A program made the position numbers and the translations under genes. Of a stretch of DNA of 64,000 nucleotides, positions 1-13,750 are shown piece by piece. The notes under the pieces were generated by a model. The model saw only the letters and a program-made list of their open reading frames with translations, was not told the origin of the DNA and did not search any database. The stretch spans positions 15,319,868-15,383,867 of the forward strand of contig JBAIZL010000002.1 of assembly GCA_036971475.1 (NCBI GenBank), in the 5' to 3' direction. Within the stretch, counting starts at the first letter, position 1. Every line of letters starts with the position of its first letter. This DNA is from Prosapia bicincta (Eukaryota; Arthropoda; Insecta; Hemiptera; Cercopidae).

Positions 1-469
1 ACATCAGGTTAGAATTTTTGCTATGAGCCTGAGGATAGTAACTTTGCAACTAGATTGTACATCAGGTTAGAATGTTTGCTATGAGCCTGAGGATAGTAAC
101 TTTGCAACTAGAGTGTACATCAGGTTAGAATGTTTGCTATGAGCCTGAGGATAGTAACTTTGCAACTAGAGTGTACATCAGGTTAAAATGTTTGCTATGA
201 GCCTGAGGATAGTAACTTTGCAACTAGAGTGTACATCAAGGTAAAATGTTTGCTATGAGCCTAAGGATAGTAACTTTGCAACTAGAGTGTACATCAAGGT
301 AAAATGTTTGCTATGAGCCTGAGGATAGTAACTTTGCAACTAGAGTGTACATCAGGTTAAAATGTTTGCTATGAGCCTGATGATAGTAACTTTGCAACTA
401 GAGTGTACATCAGGTTAAAATGTTTGCTATGAGCCTGAGGATAGTAACTTTGCAACTAGAATGTACATC

Positions 470-2673
470 AGGTTAAAATGTTTGCTATGAGCCTGAGGAT
501 AGTAACTTTGCAACTAGGGTGTACATCAGGTTAAAATGTTTGCTATGAGCCTGAGGATAGTAACTATGCAACTAAAGTGTACATCGGGTTAAAATGTTTG
601 ATATGAGCCTGAGGATAGTAACTTTGCAACTAGAGTGTACATCAGGTTAAAATGTTTGCTATGAGCCTGAGGCTAGTAACTTTGCAACTAGAGTGTACAT
701 CAGGTTAAAATGTTTGCTATGAGCCTGAGGATAGTAACTTTGCAACTAGAGTGTACATCAAGGTAAAATGTTTGCTATGAGCCTGAGGATAGTAACTTTG
801 CAACTAGAGTGTACATCAGGTTAAAATGTTTGCTATGAGCCTGAGGATAGTAACTTTGCAACTAGAGTGTACATCAGGTTAAAATTTTTGCTATGATGTT
901 GAGGATAGTAACTTTGCAACTAGAGTGTACATCAGGTTATAATGTTTGCTATGAGCCTGAGGATAGTAACTTTGCAACTAGAGTGTACATCAAGTTAAAA
1001 TGTTTGCTATGAACCTGAGGATAGTAACTTTGCAACTAGAGTATACATCAGGTTAGAATGTTTGCTATGAGCCTGAGGATAGTAACTTTGCAACTAGAGT
1101 GTACATCAGGTTAAAATGTTTGCTATGAGCCTGTGGATGATTATTTTGCAACTAGAGTGTACATCACTTTAAAATGTTTGCTCTGAACCTGAGGATAGTA
1201 ACTTTGCAACTAGAGTGTACATCAGGTTAGAATGTTTGCTTTGAACCTGAGGATAGTAACTTTGCAACTAGAGTGTACATCAGGTTAAAATGTTTGTTTT
1301 GAACCTGAGGATAGTAACTTTGCAACTAGAGTGTACATCAGGTTACAATGTTTGCTTTGAACCTGAGGATAGTAACTTTGCAACTAGAGTGTACATCAGG
1401 TTAGAATGTTTGCTTTGAACCTGAGGATAGTAACTTTGCAACTAGAGTGTACATCAGGTTAAAATGTTTTTCTATGAGCCTGAGGATAGTAACTTTGCAA
1501 CTAGAGTGTACATCAGGTTAAAATGTTTGCTATGAGCCTGAGGATAGTAACTTTGCAACTAGAATGTACATCAGGTTAAAATGTTTGCTATGAGCCTGAG
1601 GATAGTAACTTTGCAACTAGGGTGTACATCAGGTTAAAATGTTTGCTATGAGCCTGAGGATAGTAACTATGCAACTAAAGTGTACATCGGGTTAAAATGT
1701 TTGATATGAGCCTGAGGATAGTAACTTTGCAACTAGAGTGTACATCAGGTTAAAATGTTTGCTATGAGCCTGAGGCTAGTAACTTTGCAACTAGAGTGTA
1801 CATCAGGTTAAAATGTTTGCTATGAGCCTGAGGATAGTAACTTTGCAACTAGAGTGTACATCAAGGTAAAATGTTTGCTATGAGCCTGAGGATAGTAACT
1901 TTGCAACTAGAGTGTACATCAGGTTAAAATGTTTGCTATGAGCCTGAGGATAGTAACTTTGCAACTAGAGTGTACATCAGGTTAAAATTTTTGCTATGAT
2001 GTTGAGGATAGTAACTTCGCAACTAGAGTGTACATCAGGTTATAATGTTTGCTATGAGCCTGAGGATAGTAACTTTGCAACTAGAGTGTACATCAAGTTA
2101 AAATGTTTGCTTTGTGCCTGAGGATAGTAACTTTACAACTAGAGTGTATATCAGGTTAAAATGTTTGCTATGATCCTGAGGATGGTTACTTTGCAACTAG
2201 AGTGTACATCTGGTTAGAATGTTTGCTATGAGCCTGTGGATGATTATTTTGCAACTAGAGTGTACATCAGGTTAAAATGTTTGCTCTGAACCTGAGGATA
2301 GTAACTTTGCAACTAGAGTGTACATCAGGTTAGAATGTTTGCTTTGAACCTGAGGATAGTAACATTGCAACTAGAGTGTACATCAGGTTAAAATGTTTGT
2401 TTTGAACCTGAGGATAGTAACTTTGCAACTAGAGTGTACATCAGGTTACAATGTTTGCTTTGAACCTGAGGTTAGTAACTTTGCAACTAGAGTGTACATC
2501 AGGTTAGAATGTTTGCTTTGAACCTGAGGATAGTAACTTTGCAACTAGAGTGTACATCAGGTTAAAATGTTTTTCTATGAGCCTGAGGATAGTAACTTTG
2601 CAACTAGAGTGTACATCAGGTTAAAATGTTTGCTATGAGCCTGAGGATAGTAACTTTGCAACTAGAGTGTACA
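470..2673 (+). repeat. 19-unit tandem duplication (1,103 bp) inside the 58-bp array
   Basis: Rare unit variants recur in the same order one block apart. TAACTATGCAACTAAAG occurs at 561 and 1,664, ATGATGTTGAGG near 894 and 1,997, and CTGTGGATGATTATTTTGC near 1,131 and 2,234. Each spacing is 1,103 bp, which is 19 x 58 plus the extra base of the TTTTTCTATG unit. The block edges are approximate. The two blocks differ near 1,000-1,080 versus 2,105-2,185, so later conversion or insertion of variant units has happened. Confidence 0.8.
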
Positions 2674-5600
2674 TCAGGTTAAAATGTTTGCTATGAGCCT
2701 GAGGATAGAAACTTTGCAACTAGAGTGTACATCAGGTTAAAATGTTTGCTATGAGCCTGAGGATAGTAACTTTGCAACTAGAGTGTACATCAGGTTAGAA
2801 TGTTTGCTATGAGCCTGAGGATAGTAACTTTGCTACTAGAGTGTACATCAGGTTAAAATGTTTGCTATGAACCTGAGGATAGTAACTTTGCAACTAGAGT
2901 ATACATCAGGTTAGAATGTTTGCTATGAGCCTGAGGATAGTAACTTTGCAACTAGAGTGTACATCAGGTTAAAATGTTTGCTATGAGCCTGAGGATAGTA
3001 ACTTTGCAACTAGAGTGTACATCAGGTTAGAATTTTTGCTATGAGCCTGAGGATAGTAACTTTGCAACTAGAGTGTAGATCAGGTTAAAATGTTTGCTAT
3101 GAGCCTGAGGATAGTAACTTTGCAACTAGAGTGTACATCAGGTTAAAATGTTTGCTATGAGCCTGAGGATAGTAACTTTGCAACTAGACTGTACATCAGG
3201 TTAAAGTGTTTGCTATGAGCCTGAGGATAGTAACTTTGCAACTAGAGTGTACTTTAGGGTAAAATGTTTGCTATGAGCCTGAGGATAGTAACTTTGCAAC
3301 TAGAGTGTACATCAGGTTAAAATGTTTGCTATGAGCCTGAGGATAGTAACTTTGCAACTAGAATGTACATCAGGTTAAAATGTTTGCTATGAGCCTGAGG
3401 ATATTAACTTTGCAACTAGGGTGTACATCAGGTTAAAATGTTTTCTATGAGCCTGAGGATAGTAACTTTGCAACTAAAGTGTACATCAGGTTAAAATGTT
3501 TGCTATGAGCCTGAGGATAGTAACTTTGCAACTAGAGTGTACATCAGGTTAGAATGTTTGCTTTGAACCTGAGGATAGTAACTTTGCAACTAGAGTGTAC
3601 ATCAGGTTAAAATGTTTGCTTTGAACCTGAGGATAGTAACTTGGCAACTAGAGTGTATATCAGGTAAAAATGTTTGCTTGGAACCTGAGGATAGTAACTT
3701 TGCAACTAGAGTGTACATCAGGTTAGAATGTTTGCTTTGAACCTGAGGATAGTAACTTTGCAACTAGAGTGTACATCAGGTTAAAATGTTTGCTATGAGC
3801 CTGAGGATAGTAACTTTGCAACTAGAGTGGACATCAGGTTAGAATTTTTGCTATGAGCCTGAGGATAGTAACTTTGCAACTAGATTGTACATCAGGTTAG
3901 AAAGTTTGCTATGAGCCTGAGGATAGTAACTTTGCATCTAGAGTGTACATCAGGTTAGAATGTTTGCTATGAGCCTGAGGATAGTAACTTTGCAACTAGA
4001 GTGTACATCAGGTTAAAATGTTTGCTATGAGCCTGAGGATAGTAACTTTGCAACTAGAGTGTACATCAAGGTAAAATGTTTGCTATGAGCCTAAGGATAG
4101 TAACTTTGCAACTAGAGTGTACATCAAGGTAAAATGTTTGCTATGAGCCTGAGGATAGTAACTTTGCAACTAGAGTGTACATCAGGTTAAAATGTTTGCT
4201 ATGAGCCTGATGATAGTAACTTTGCAACTAGAGTGTACATCAGGTTAAAATGTTTGCTATGAGCCTGAGGATAGTAACTTTGCAACTAGAATGTACATCA
4301 GGTTAAAATGTTTGCTATGAGCCTGAGGATAGTAACTTTGCAACTAGGGTGTACATCAGGTTAAAATATTTGCTATGAGCCTGAGGATAGTAACTTTGCA
4401 ACTAAAGTGTACATCGGGTTAAAATGTTTGATATGAGCCTGAGGATAGTAACTTTGCAACTAGACTGTACATCAGGTTAAAATGTTTGCTATGAGCCTGA
4501 GGCTAGTAACTTTGCAACTAGAGTGTACATCAGGTTAAAATGTTTGCTATGAGCCTGAGGATAGTAACTTTGCAACTAGAGTGTACATCAAGGTAAAATG
4601 TTTGCTATGAGCCTGAGGATAGTAACTTTGCAACTAGGGTGTACATCAGGTTAAAATGTTTTCTATGAGCCTGAGGATAGTAACTTTGCAACTAAAGTGT
4701 ACATCAGGTTAAAATGTTTGCTATGAGCCTGAGGATAGTAACTTTGCAACTAGAGTGTACATCAGGTTAAAATGTTTGCTTTGAGCCTGAGGCTAGTAAC
4801 TTTGCAACTAGAGTGTACATCAGGTTAAAATGTTTGCTATGAGCCTGAGGATAGTAACTTTGCAACTAGAGTGTACATCAAGGTAAAATGTTTGCTATGA
4901 GCCTGAGGATAGTAACTTTGCAACTAGAGTGTACATCAGGTTAAAATGTTTGCTATGAGCCTGAGGATGGTTACTTTGCAACTAGAGTGTACATCAGGTT
5001 AAAATGTTTGCTATGATCCTGAGGATAGTAACTTTGGAACTAGAGTGTACATCAGGTTAAAATGTTTGCTATGAGCCTGAGGATAGTAACTTTGCAACTA
5101 GAGTGTACATCAGGTTATAATGTTTGCTATGAGCCTGAGGATAGTAACTTTGCAACTAGAGTGTACATCAAGTTAAAATGTTTGCTTTGTGCCTGAGGAT
5201 AGTAACTTTGCAACTAGAGTGTATATCAAGTTAAAATGTTTGCTATGATCCTGAGGATGGTTACTTTGCAACTAGAGTGTACATCAGGTTAGAATGTTTG
5301 CTTAGAGCCTGAGGATGGTTGCTTTGCAACTAGAGTGTACATCAGGTTAAAATGTTTGCTTTGACCCTGAGGATAGTAACTTTGCAACTAGAGTGTACAT
5401 CAGGTTAGAATGTTTACTTTGAACCTGAGGATAGTAACTTTGCAACTAGAGTGTACATCAGGTTAAAATGTTTGCTTTGAACCTGAGGATAGTAACTTTG
5501 CATCTAGAGTGTACATCAGGTTAGAATGTTTGCTTTGAGCCTGAGGATAGTAACTTTGCAACTAAATTGTACATCAGGTTAGAATGTTTGCTATGAGCCT

Positions 5601-8600
5601 GAGGATAGTAACTTTGCAACTAGAGTGTACAACAGGTTAAAACGTTTGCTATGAGCCTGAGGATAGTAACTTTGTAACAAGAGTGTACATCAGGTTAAAA
5701 TGTTTGCTATGAGCCTGAGGATTGTTACTTTGTAACTAGAGTGTACATCAGGTTAAAATGTTTGCTATGAGCCTGAGGATGGTTACTTTGCAACTAGAGT
5801 GTACATCAGGTTAAAATGTTTGCCATTAGCCTGAGGATGGTTACTTTGCAACTATAGTGTACATCTGGTTAAAATGTTTGCTTTGAACCTGAGGATAGTA
5901 ACTTTGCAACTAGAGTGTATATCAGGTTAAAATGTTTGCTATGATCCTGAGGATAGTAACGTTGCAACTAGAGTGTACATCAGGTTAAAATGTTTGCTAT
6001 GAGCCTGAGGATGGTTACATTGCAACTAGAGTGTACATCAGGTTAAAATGTTTGCTATGAGCCTGAGGATGGTTACTTTGCAACTAGAGTGTACATCAGG
6101 TTAAAATGTTTGCCATGAGCCTGAGGATGGTTACTTTGCAACTAGAGTGTACATCAGGTTAAAATGTTTGCTTTGAACCTGAGGATAGTAACTTTGCAAC
6201 TAGAGTGTATATCAGGTTAAAATGTTTGCTATGATCCTGAGGATAGTAACTTTGCAACTAGAGTGTACATCAGGTTAAAATGTTTGCTATGAGCCTGAGG
6301 ATAGTAACTTTGCAACTAGAGTGTACATCAGGTTAAAATGTTTGCTATGATCCTGAGGATAGTAACTTTGCAACTAGAGTGTACATCAGGTTAAAATGTT
6401 TGCTATGAGCCTGAGGATAGTAACTTTGCAACTAGAGTGTACATCAGGTTATAATGTTTGCTATGAGCCTGAGGATAGTAACTTTGCAACTAGAGTGTAC
6501 ATCAAGTTAAAATGTTTGCTTTGTGCCTGAGGATAGTAACTTTGCAACTAGAGTGTATATCAAGTTAAAATGTTTGCTATGATCCTGAGGATGGTTACTT
6601 TGCAACTAGAGTGTACATCAGGTTAGAATGTTTGCTTAGAGCCTGAGGATGGTTGCTTTGCAACTAGAGTGTACATCTGGTTAAAATGTTTGCTTTGACC
6701 CTGAGGATAGTAACTTTGCAACTAGAGTGTACATTAGGTTAGAATGTTTACTTTGAACCTGAGGATAGTAACTTTGCAACTAGAGTGTACATCAGGTTAA
6801 AATGTTTGCTTTGAACCTGAGGATAGTAACTTGGCAACTAGAGTGTACATCAGGTTAAAATGTTTGCTTGGAACCTGAGGATAGTAACTTTGCAACTAGA
6901 GTGTACATCAGGTTAGAATGTTTGCTTTGAACCTGAGGATAGTAACTTTGCAACTAGAGTGTACATCAGGTTAAAATGTTTGTTATGAGCCTGAGGATAG
7001 TAACTTTGCAACTAGAGTGTACATCAGGTTAAAATGTTTGCTATGAGCCTGAGGATAGTAACTTTGCAACTAGAGTGTACATCAGGTTAGAATTTTTGCT
7101 ATGAGCCTGAGGATAGTAACTTTGCAACTAGATTGTACATCAGGTTAGAATGTTTGCTATGAGCCTGAGGATAGTAACTTTGCAACTAGAGTGTACATCA
7201 GGTTAGAATGTTTGCTATGAGCCTGAGGATAGTAACTTTGCAACTAGAGTGTACATCAGGTTAAAATGTTTGCTATGAGCCTGAGGATAGTAACTTTGCA
7301 ACTAGAGTGTACATCAAGGTAAAATGTTTGCTATGAGCCTAAGGATAGTAACTTTGCAACTAGAGTGTACATCAAGGTAAAATGTTTGCTATGAGCCTGA
7401 GGATAGTAACTTTGCAACTAGAGTGTACATCAGGTTAAAATGTTTGCTATGAGCCTGATGATAGTAACTTTGCAACTAGAGTGTACATCAGGTTAAAATG
7501 TTTGCTATGAGCCTGAGGATAGTAACTTTGCAACTAGAATGTACATCAGGTTAAAATGTTTGCTATGAGCCTGAGGATAGTAACTTTGCAACTAGGGTGT
7601 ACATCAGGTTAAAATGTTTGCTATGAGCCTGAGGCTAGTAACTTTGCAACTAGAGTGTACATCAGGTTAAAATGTTTGCTATGAGCCTGAGGATAGTAAC
7701 TTTGCAACTAGAGTGTACATCAAGGTAAAATGTTTGCTATGAGCCTGAGGATAGTAACTTTGCAACTAGAGTGTATATCAGGTTAAAATGTTTGCTATGA
7801 GCCTGAGGATAGTAACTTTGCAACTAGAGTGTACATCAGATTAAAATTTTTGCTATGATGTTGAGGATAGTAACTTTGCAACTAGAGTGTACATCAGGTT
7901 ATAATGTTTGCTATGAGCCTGAGGATAGTAACTTTGCAACTAGAGTGTACATCAAGTTAAAATGTTTGCTTTGTGCCTGAGGATAGTAACTTTGCAACTA
8001 GAGTGTATATCAGGTTAAAATGTTTGCTATGATCCTGAGGATGGTTACTTTGCAACTAGAGTGTACATCTGGTTAGAATGTTTGCTATGAGCCTGTGGAT
8101 GATTATTTTGCAACTAGAGTGTACATCACTTTAAAATGTTTGCTCTGAACCTGAGGATAGTAACTTTGCAACTAGAGTGTACATCAGGTTAGAATGTTTG
8201 CTTTGAACCTGAGGATAGTAACTTTGCAACTAGAGTGTACATCAGGTTAAAATGTTTGTTTTGAACCTGAGGATAGTAACTTTGCAACTAGAGTGTACAT
8301 CAGGTTACAATGTTTGCTTTGAACCTGAGGATAGTAACTTTGCAACTAGAGTGTACATCAGGTTAGAATGTTTGCTTTGAACCTGAGGATAGTAACTTTG
8401 CAACTAGAGTGTACATCAGGTTAAAATGTTTTTCTATGAGCCTGAGGATAGTAACTTTGCAACTAGAGTGTACATCAGGTTAAAATGTTTGCTATGAGCC
8501 TGAGGATAGTAACTTTGCAACTAGAGTGTACATCAGGTTAAAATGTTTGCTATGAGCCTGAGGATAGAAACTTTGCAACTAGAGTGTACATCAGGTTAAA

Positions 8601-8934
8601 ATGTTTGCTATGAGCCTGAGGATAGTAACTTTGCAACTAGAGTGTACAACAGGTTAAAACGTTTGCTATGAGCCTGAGGATAGTAACTTTGTAACAAGAG
8701 TGTACATCAGGTTAAAATGTTTGCTATGAGCCTGAGGATTGTTACTTTGTAACTAGAGTGTACATCAGGTTAAAATGTTTGCTATGAGCCTGAGGATGGT
8801 TACTTTGCAACTAGAGTGTACATCAGGTTAAAATGTTTGCCATTAGCCTGAGGATGGTTACTTTGCAACTAGAGTGTACATCAGGTTAAAATGTTTGCTT
8901 TGAACCTGAGGATAGTAACTTTGCAACTAGAGTG

Positions 8935-10790
8935 TATATAAGGTTAAAATGTTTGCTATGATCCTGAGGATAGTAACGTTGCAACTAGAGTGTACATCAG
9001 GTTAAAATGTTTGCTATGAGCCTGAGGATGGTTACATTGCAAGTAGAGTGTACATCAGGTTAAAATGTTTGCTATGAGCCTGAGGATGGTTACTTTGCAA
9101 CTAGAGTGTACATCAGGTTAAAATGTTTGCCATGAGCCTGAGGATGGTTACTTTGCAACTAGAGTGTACATCAGGTTAAAATGTTTGCTTTGAACCTGAG
9201 GATAGTAACTTTGCAACTAGAGTGTATATCAGGTTAAAATGTTTGCTATGATCCTGAGGATAGTAACTTTGCAACTAGAGTGTACATCAGGTTAAAATGT
9301 TTGCTATGAGCCTGAGGATAGTAACTTTGCAACTAGAGTGTACATCAGGTTAAAATGTTTGCTATGATCCTGAGGATAGTAACTTTGCAACTAGAGTGTA
9401 CATCAGGTTAAAATGTTTGCTATAAGCCTGAGGATAGTAACTTTGCAACTAGAGTGTACATCAGGTTATAATGTTTGCTATGAGCCTGAGGATAGTAACT
9501 TTGCAACTAGATTGTACATCAAGTTAAAATGTTTGCTTTGTGCCTGAGGATAGTAACTTTGCAACTAGAGTGTATATCAAGTTAAAATGTTTGCTATGAT
9601 CCTGAGGATGGTTACTTTGCAACTAGAGTGTACATCAGGTTAGAATGTTTGCTTAGAGCCTGAGGATGGTTGCTTTGCAACTAGAGTGTACATCTGGTTA
9701 AAATGTTTGCTTTGACCCTGAGGATAGTAACTTTGCAACTAGAGTGTACATCAGGTTAGAATGTTTACTTTGAACCTGAGGATAGTAACTTTGCAACTAG
9801 AGTGTACATCAGGTTAAAATGTTTGCTTTGAACCTGAGGATAGTAACTTGGCAACTAGAGTGTATATCAGGTTAAAATGTTTGCTATGATCCTGAGGATA
9901 GTAACGTTGCAACTAGAGTGTACATCAGGTTAAAATGTTTGCTATGAGCCTGAGGATGGTTACATTGCAAGTAGAGTCTACATCAGGTTAAAATGTTTGC
10001 TATGAGCCTGAGGATGGTTACTTTGCAACTAGAGTGTACATCAGGTTAAAATGTTTGCCATGAGCCTGAGGATGGTTACTTTGCAACTAGAGTGTACATC
10101 AGGTTAAAATGTTTGCTTTGAACCTGAGGATAGTAACTTTGCAACTAGAGTGTATATCAGGTTAAAATGTTTGCTATGATCCTGAGGATAGTAACTTTGC
10201 AACTAGAGTGTACATCAGGTTAAAATGTTTGCTATGAGCCTGAGGATAGTAACTTTGCAACTAGAGTGTACATCAGGTTAAAATGTTTGCTATGATCCTG
10301 AGGATAGTAACTTTGCAACTAGAGTGTACATCAGGTTAAAATGTTTGCTATAAGCCTGAGGATAGTAACTTTGCAACTAGAGTGTACATCAGGTTATAAT
10401 GTTTGCTATGAGCCTGAGGATAGTAACTTTGCAACTAGATTGTACATCAAGTTAAAATGTTTGCTTTGTGCCTGAGGATAGTAACTTTGCAACTAGAGTG
10501 TATATCAAGTTAAAATGTTTGCTATGATCCTGAGGATGGTTACTTTGCAACTAGAGTGTACATCAGGTTAGAATGTTTGCTTAGAGCCTGAGGATGGTTG
10601 CTTTGCAACTAGAGTGTACATCTGGTTGAAATGTTTGCTTTGACCCTGAGGATAGTAACTTTGCAACTAGAGTGTACATCAGGTTAGAATGTTTACGTTG
10701 AACCTGAGGATAGTAACTTTGCAACTAGAGTGTACATCAGGTTAAAATGTTTGCTTTGAACCTGAGGATAGTAACTTGGCAACTAGAGTG
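8935..10790 (+). repeat. 16-unit tandem duplication (928 bp) inside the 58-bp array
   Basis: A block of 16 units is present twice, side by side (about 8,935-9,862 and 9,863-10,790). Markers confirming it are TATAAGCCTG at 9,421 and 10,349 (exactly 928 bp apart), GCAAGTAGAGT at about 9,038 and 9,966, and the GGTTGCTTTGCAACTA variant at 9,668 and 10,596. The copies are nearly identical, which suggests a recent unequal exchange. Confidence 0.85.
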
Positions 10791-13750
10791 TACATCAGGT
10801 TAAAATGTTTGCTTGGAACCTGAGGATAGCAACTTTGCAACTAGAGTGTACATCAGGTTAGAATGTTTGCTTTGATCCTGAGGATAGTAACTTTGCAACT
10901 AGAGTGTACATCAGGTTAAAATGTTTGTTATGAGCCTGAGGATAGTAACTTTGCAACTAGAGTGTACATCAGGTTAAAATGTTTGCTATGAGCCTGAGGA
11001 TAGTAACTTTGCAACTAGAGTGTACATCAGGTTAGAATTTTTGCTATGAGCCTGAGGATAGTAACTTTGCAACTAGATTGTACATCAGGTTAGAATGTTT
11101 GCTATGAGCCTGAGGATAGTAACTTTGCAACTAGAGTGTACATCAGGTTAGAATGTTTGCTATGAGCCTGAGGATAGTAACTTTGCAACTAGAGTGTACA
11201 TCAGGTTAAAATGTTTGCTATGAGCCTGAGGATAGTAACTTTGCAACTAGAGTGTACATCAAGGTAAAATGTTTGCTATGAGCCTAAGGATAGTAACTTT
11301 GCAACTAGAGTGTACATCAAGGTAAAATGTTTGCTATGAGCCTGAGGATAGTAACTTTGCAACTAGAGTGTACATCAGGTTAAAATGTTTGCTATGAGCC
11401 TGATGATAGTAACTTTGCAACTAGAGTGTACATCAGGTTAAAATGTTTGCTATGAGCCTGAGGATAGTAACTTTGCAACTAGAATGTACATCAGGTTAAA
11501 ATGTTTGCTATGAGCCTGAGGATAGTAACTTTGCAACTAGGGTGTACATCAGGTTAAAATGTTTGCTATGAGCCTGAGGATAGTAACTATGCAACTAAAG
11601 TGTACATCGGGTTAAAATGTTTGATATGAGCCTGAGGATAGTAACTTTGCAACTAGAGTGTACATCAGGTTAAAATGTTTGCTATGAGCCTGAGGCTAGT
11701 AACTTTGCAACTAGAGTGTACATCAGGTTAAAATGTTTGCTATGAGCCTGAGGATAGTAACTTTGCAACTAGAGTGTACATCAAGGTAAAATGTTTGCTA
11801 TGAGCCTGAGGATAGTAACTTTGCAACTAGAGTGTACATCAGGTTAAAATGTTTGCTATGAGCCTGAGGATAGTAACTTTGCAACTAGAGTGTACATCAG
11901 GTTAAAATTTTTGCTATGATGTTGAGGATAGTAACTTTGCAACTAGAGTGTACATCAGGTTATAATGTTTGCTATGAGCCTGAGGATAGTAACTTTGCAA
12001 CTAGAGTGTACATCAAGTTAAAATGTTTGCTATGAACCTGAGGATAGTAACTTTGCAACTAGAGTATACATCAGGTTAGAATGTTTGCTATGAGCCTGAG
12101 GATAGTAACTTTGCAACTAGAGTGTACATCAGGTTAAAATGTTTGCTATGAGCCTGTGGATGATTATTTTGCAACTAGAGTGTACATCACTTTAAAATGT
12201 TTGCTCTGAACCTGAGGATAGTAACTTTGCAACTAGAGTGTACATCAGGTTAGAATGTTTGCTTTGAACCTGAGGATAGTAACTTTGCAACTAGAGTGTA
12301 CATCAGGTTAAAATGTTTGTTTTGAACCTGAGGATAGTAACTTTGCAACTAGAGTGTACATCAGGTTACAATGTTTGCTTTGAACCTGAGGATAGTAACT
12401 TTGCAACTAGAGTGTACATCAGGTTAGAATGTTTGCTTTGAACCTGAGGATAGTAACTTTGCAACTAGAGTGTACATCAGGTTAAAATGTTTTTCTATGA
12501 GCCTGAGGATAGTAACTTTGCAACTAGAGTGTACATCAGGTTAAAATGTTTGCTATGAGCCTGAGGATAGTAACTTTGCAACTAGAGTGTACATCAGGTT
12601 AAAATGTTTGCTATGAGCCTGAGGATAGAAACTTTGCAACTAGAGTGTACATCAGGTTAAAATGTTTGCTATGAGCCTGAGGATAAAAACTTTGCAACTA
12701 GAGTGTACATCAGGTTAGAATGTTTGCTATGAGCCTGAGGATAGTAACTTTGCTACTAGAGTGTACATCAGGTTAAAATGTTTGCTATGAACCTGAGGAT
12801 AGTAACTTTGCAACTAGAGTATACATCAGGTTAGAATGTTTGCTATGAGCCTGAGGATAGTAACTTTGCAACTAGAGTGTACATCAGGTTAAAATGTTTG
12901 CTATGAGCCTGAGGATAGTAACTTTGCAACTAGAGTGTACATCAGGTTAGAATTTTTGCTATGAGCCTGAGGATAGTAACTTTGCAACTAGAGTGTACAT
13001 CAGGTTAAAATGTTTGCTATGAGCCTGAGGATAGTAACTTTGCAACTAGACTGTACATCAGGTTAAAGTGTTTGCTATGAGCCTGAGGATAGTAACTTTG
13101 CAACTAGAGTGTACATCAGGGTAAAATGTTTGCTATGAGCCTGAGGATAGTAACTTTGCAACTAGAGTGTACATCAGGTTAAAATGTTTGCTATGAGCCT
13201 GAGGATAGTAACTTTGCAACTAGAATGTACATCAGGTTAAAATGTTTGCTATGAGCCTGAGGATATTAACTTTGCAACTAGGGTGTACATCAGGTTAAAA
13301 TGTTTTCTATGAGCCTGAGGATAGTAACTTTGCAACTAAAGTGTACATCAGGTTAAAATGTTTGCTATGAGCCTGAGGATAGTAACTTTGCAACTAGAGT
13401 GTACATCAGGTTAAAATGTTTGCTTTGAGCCTGAGGCTAGTAACTTTGCAACTAGAGTGTACATCAGGTTAAAATGTTTGCTATGAGCCTGAGGATAGTA
13501 ACTTTGCAACTAGAGTGTACATCAGGTTAAAATGTTTGCTTTGAACCTGAGGATAGTAACTTGGCAACTAGAGTGTACATCAGGTTAAAATGTTTGCTTG
13601 GAACCTGAGGATAGTAACTTTGCAACTAGAGTGTACATCAGGTTAGAATGTTTGCTTTGAACCTGAGGATAGTAACTTTGCAACTAGAGTGTACATCAGG
13701 TTAAAATGTTTGCTATGAGCCTGAGGATAGTAACTTTGCAACTAGAGTGG

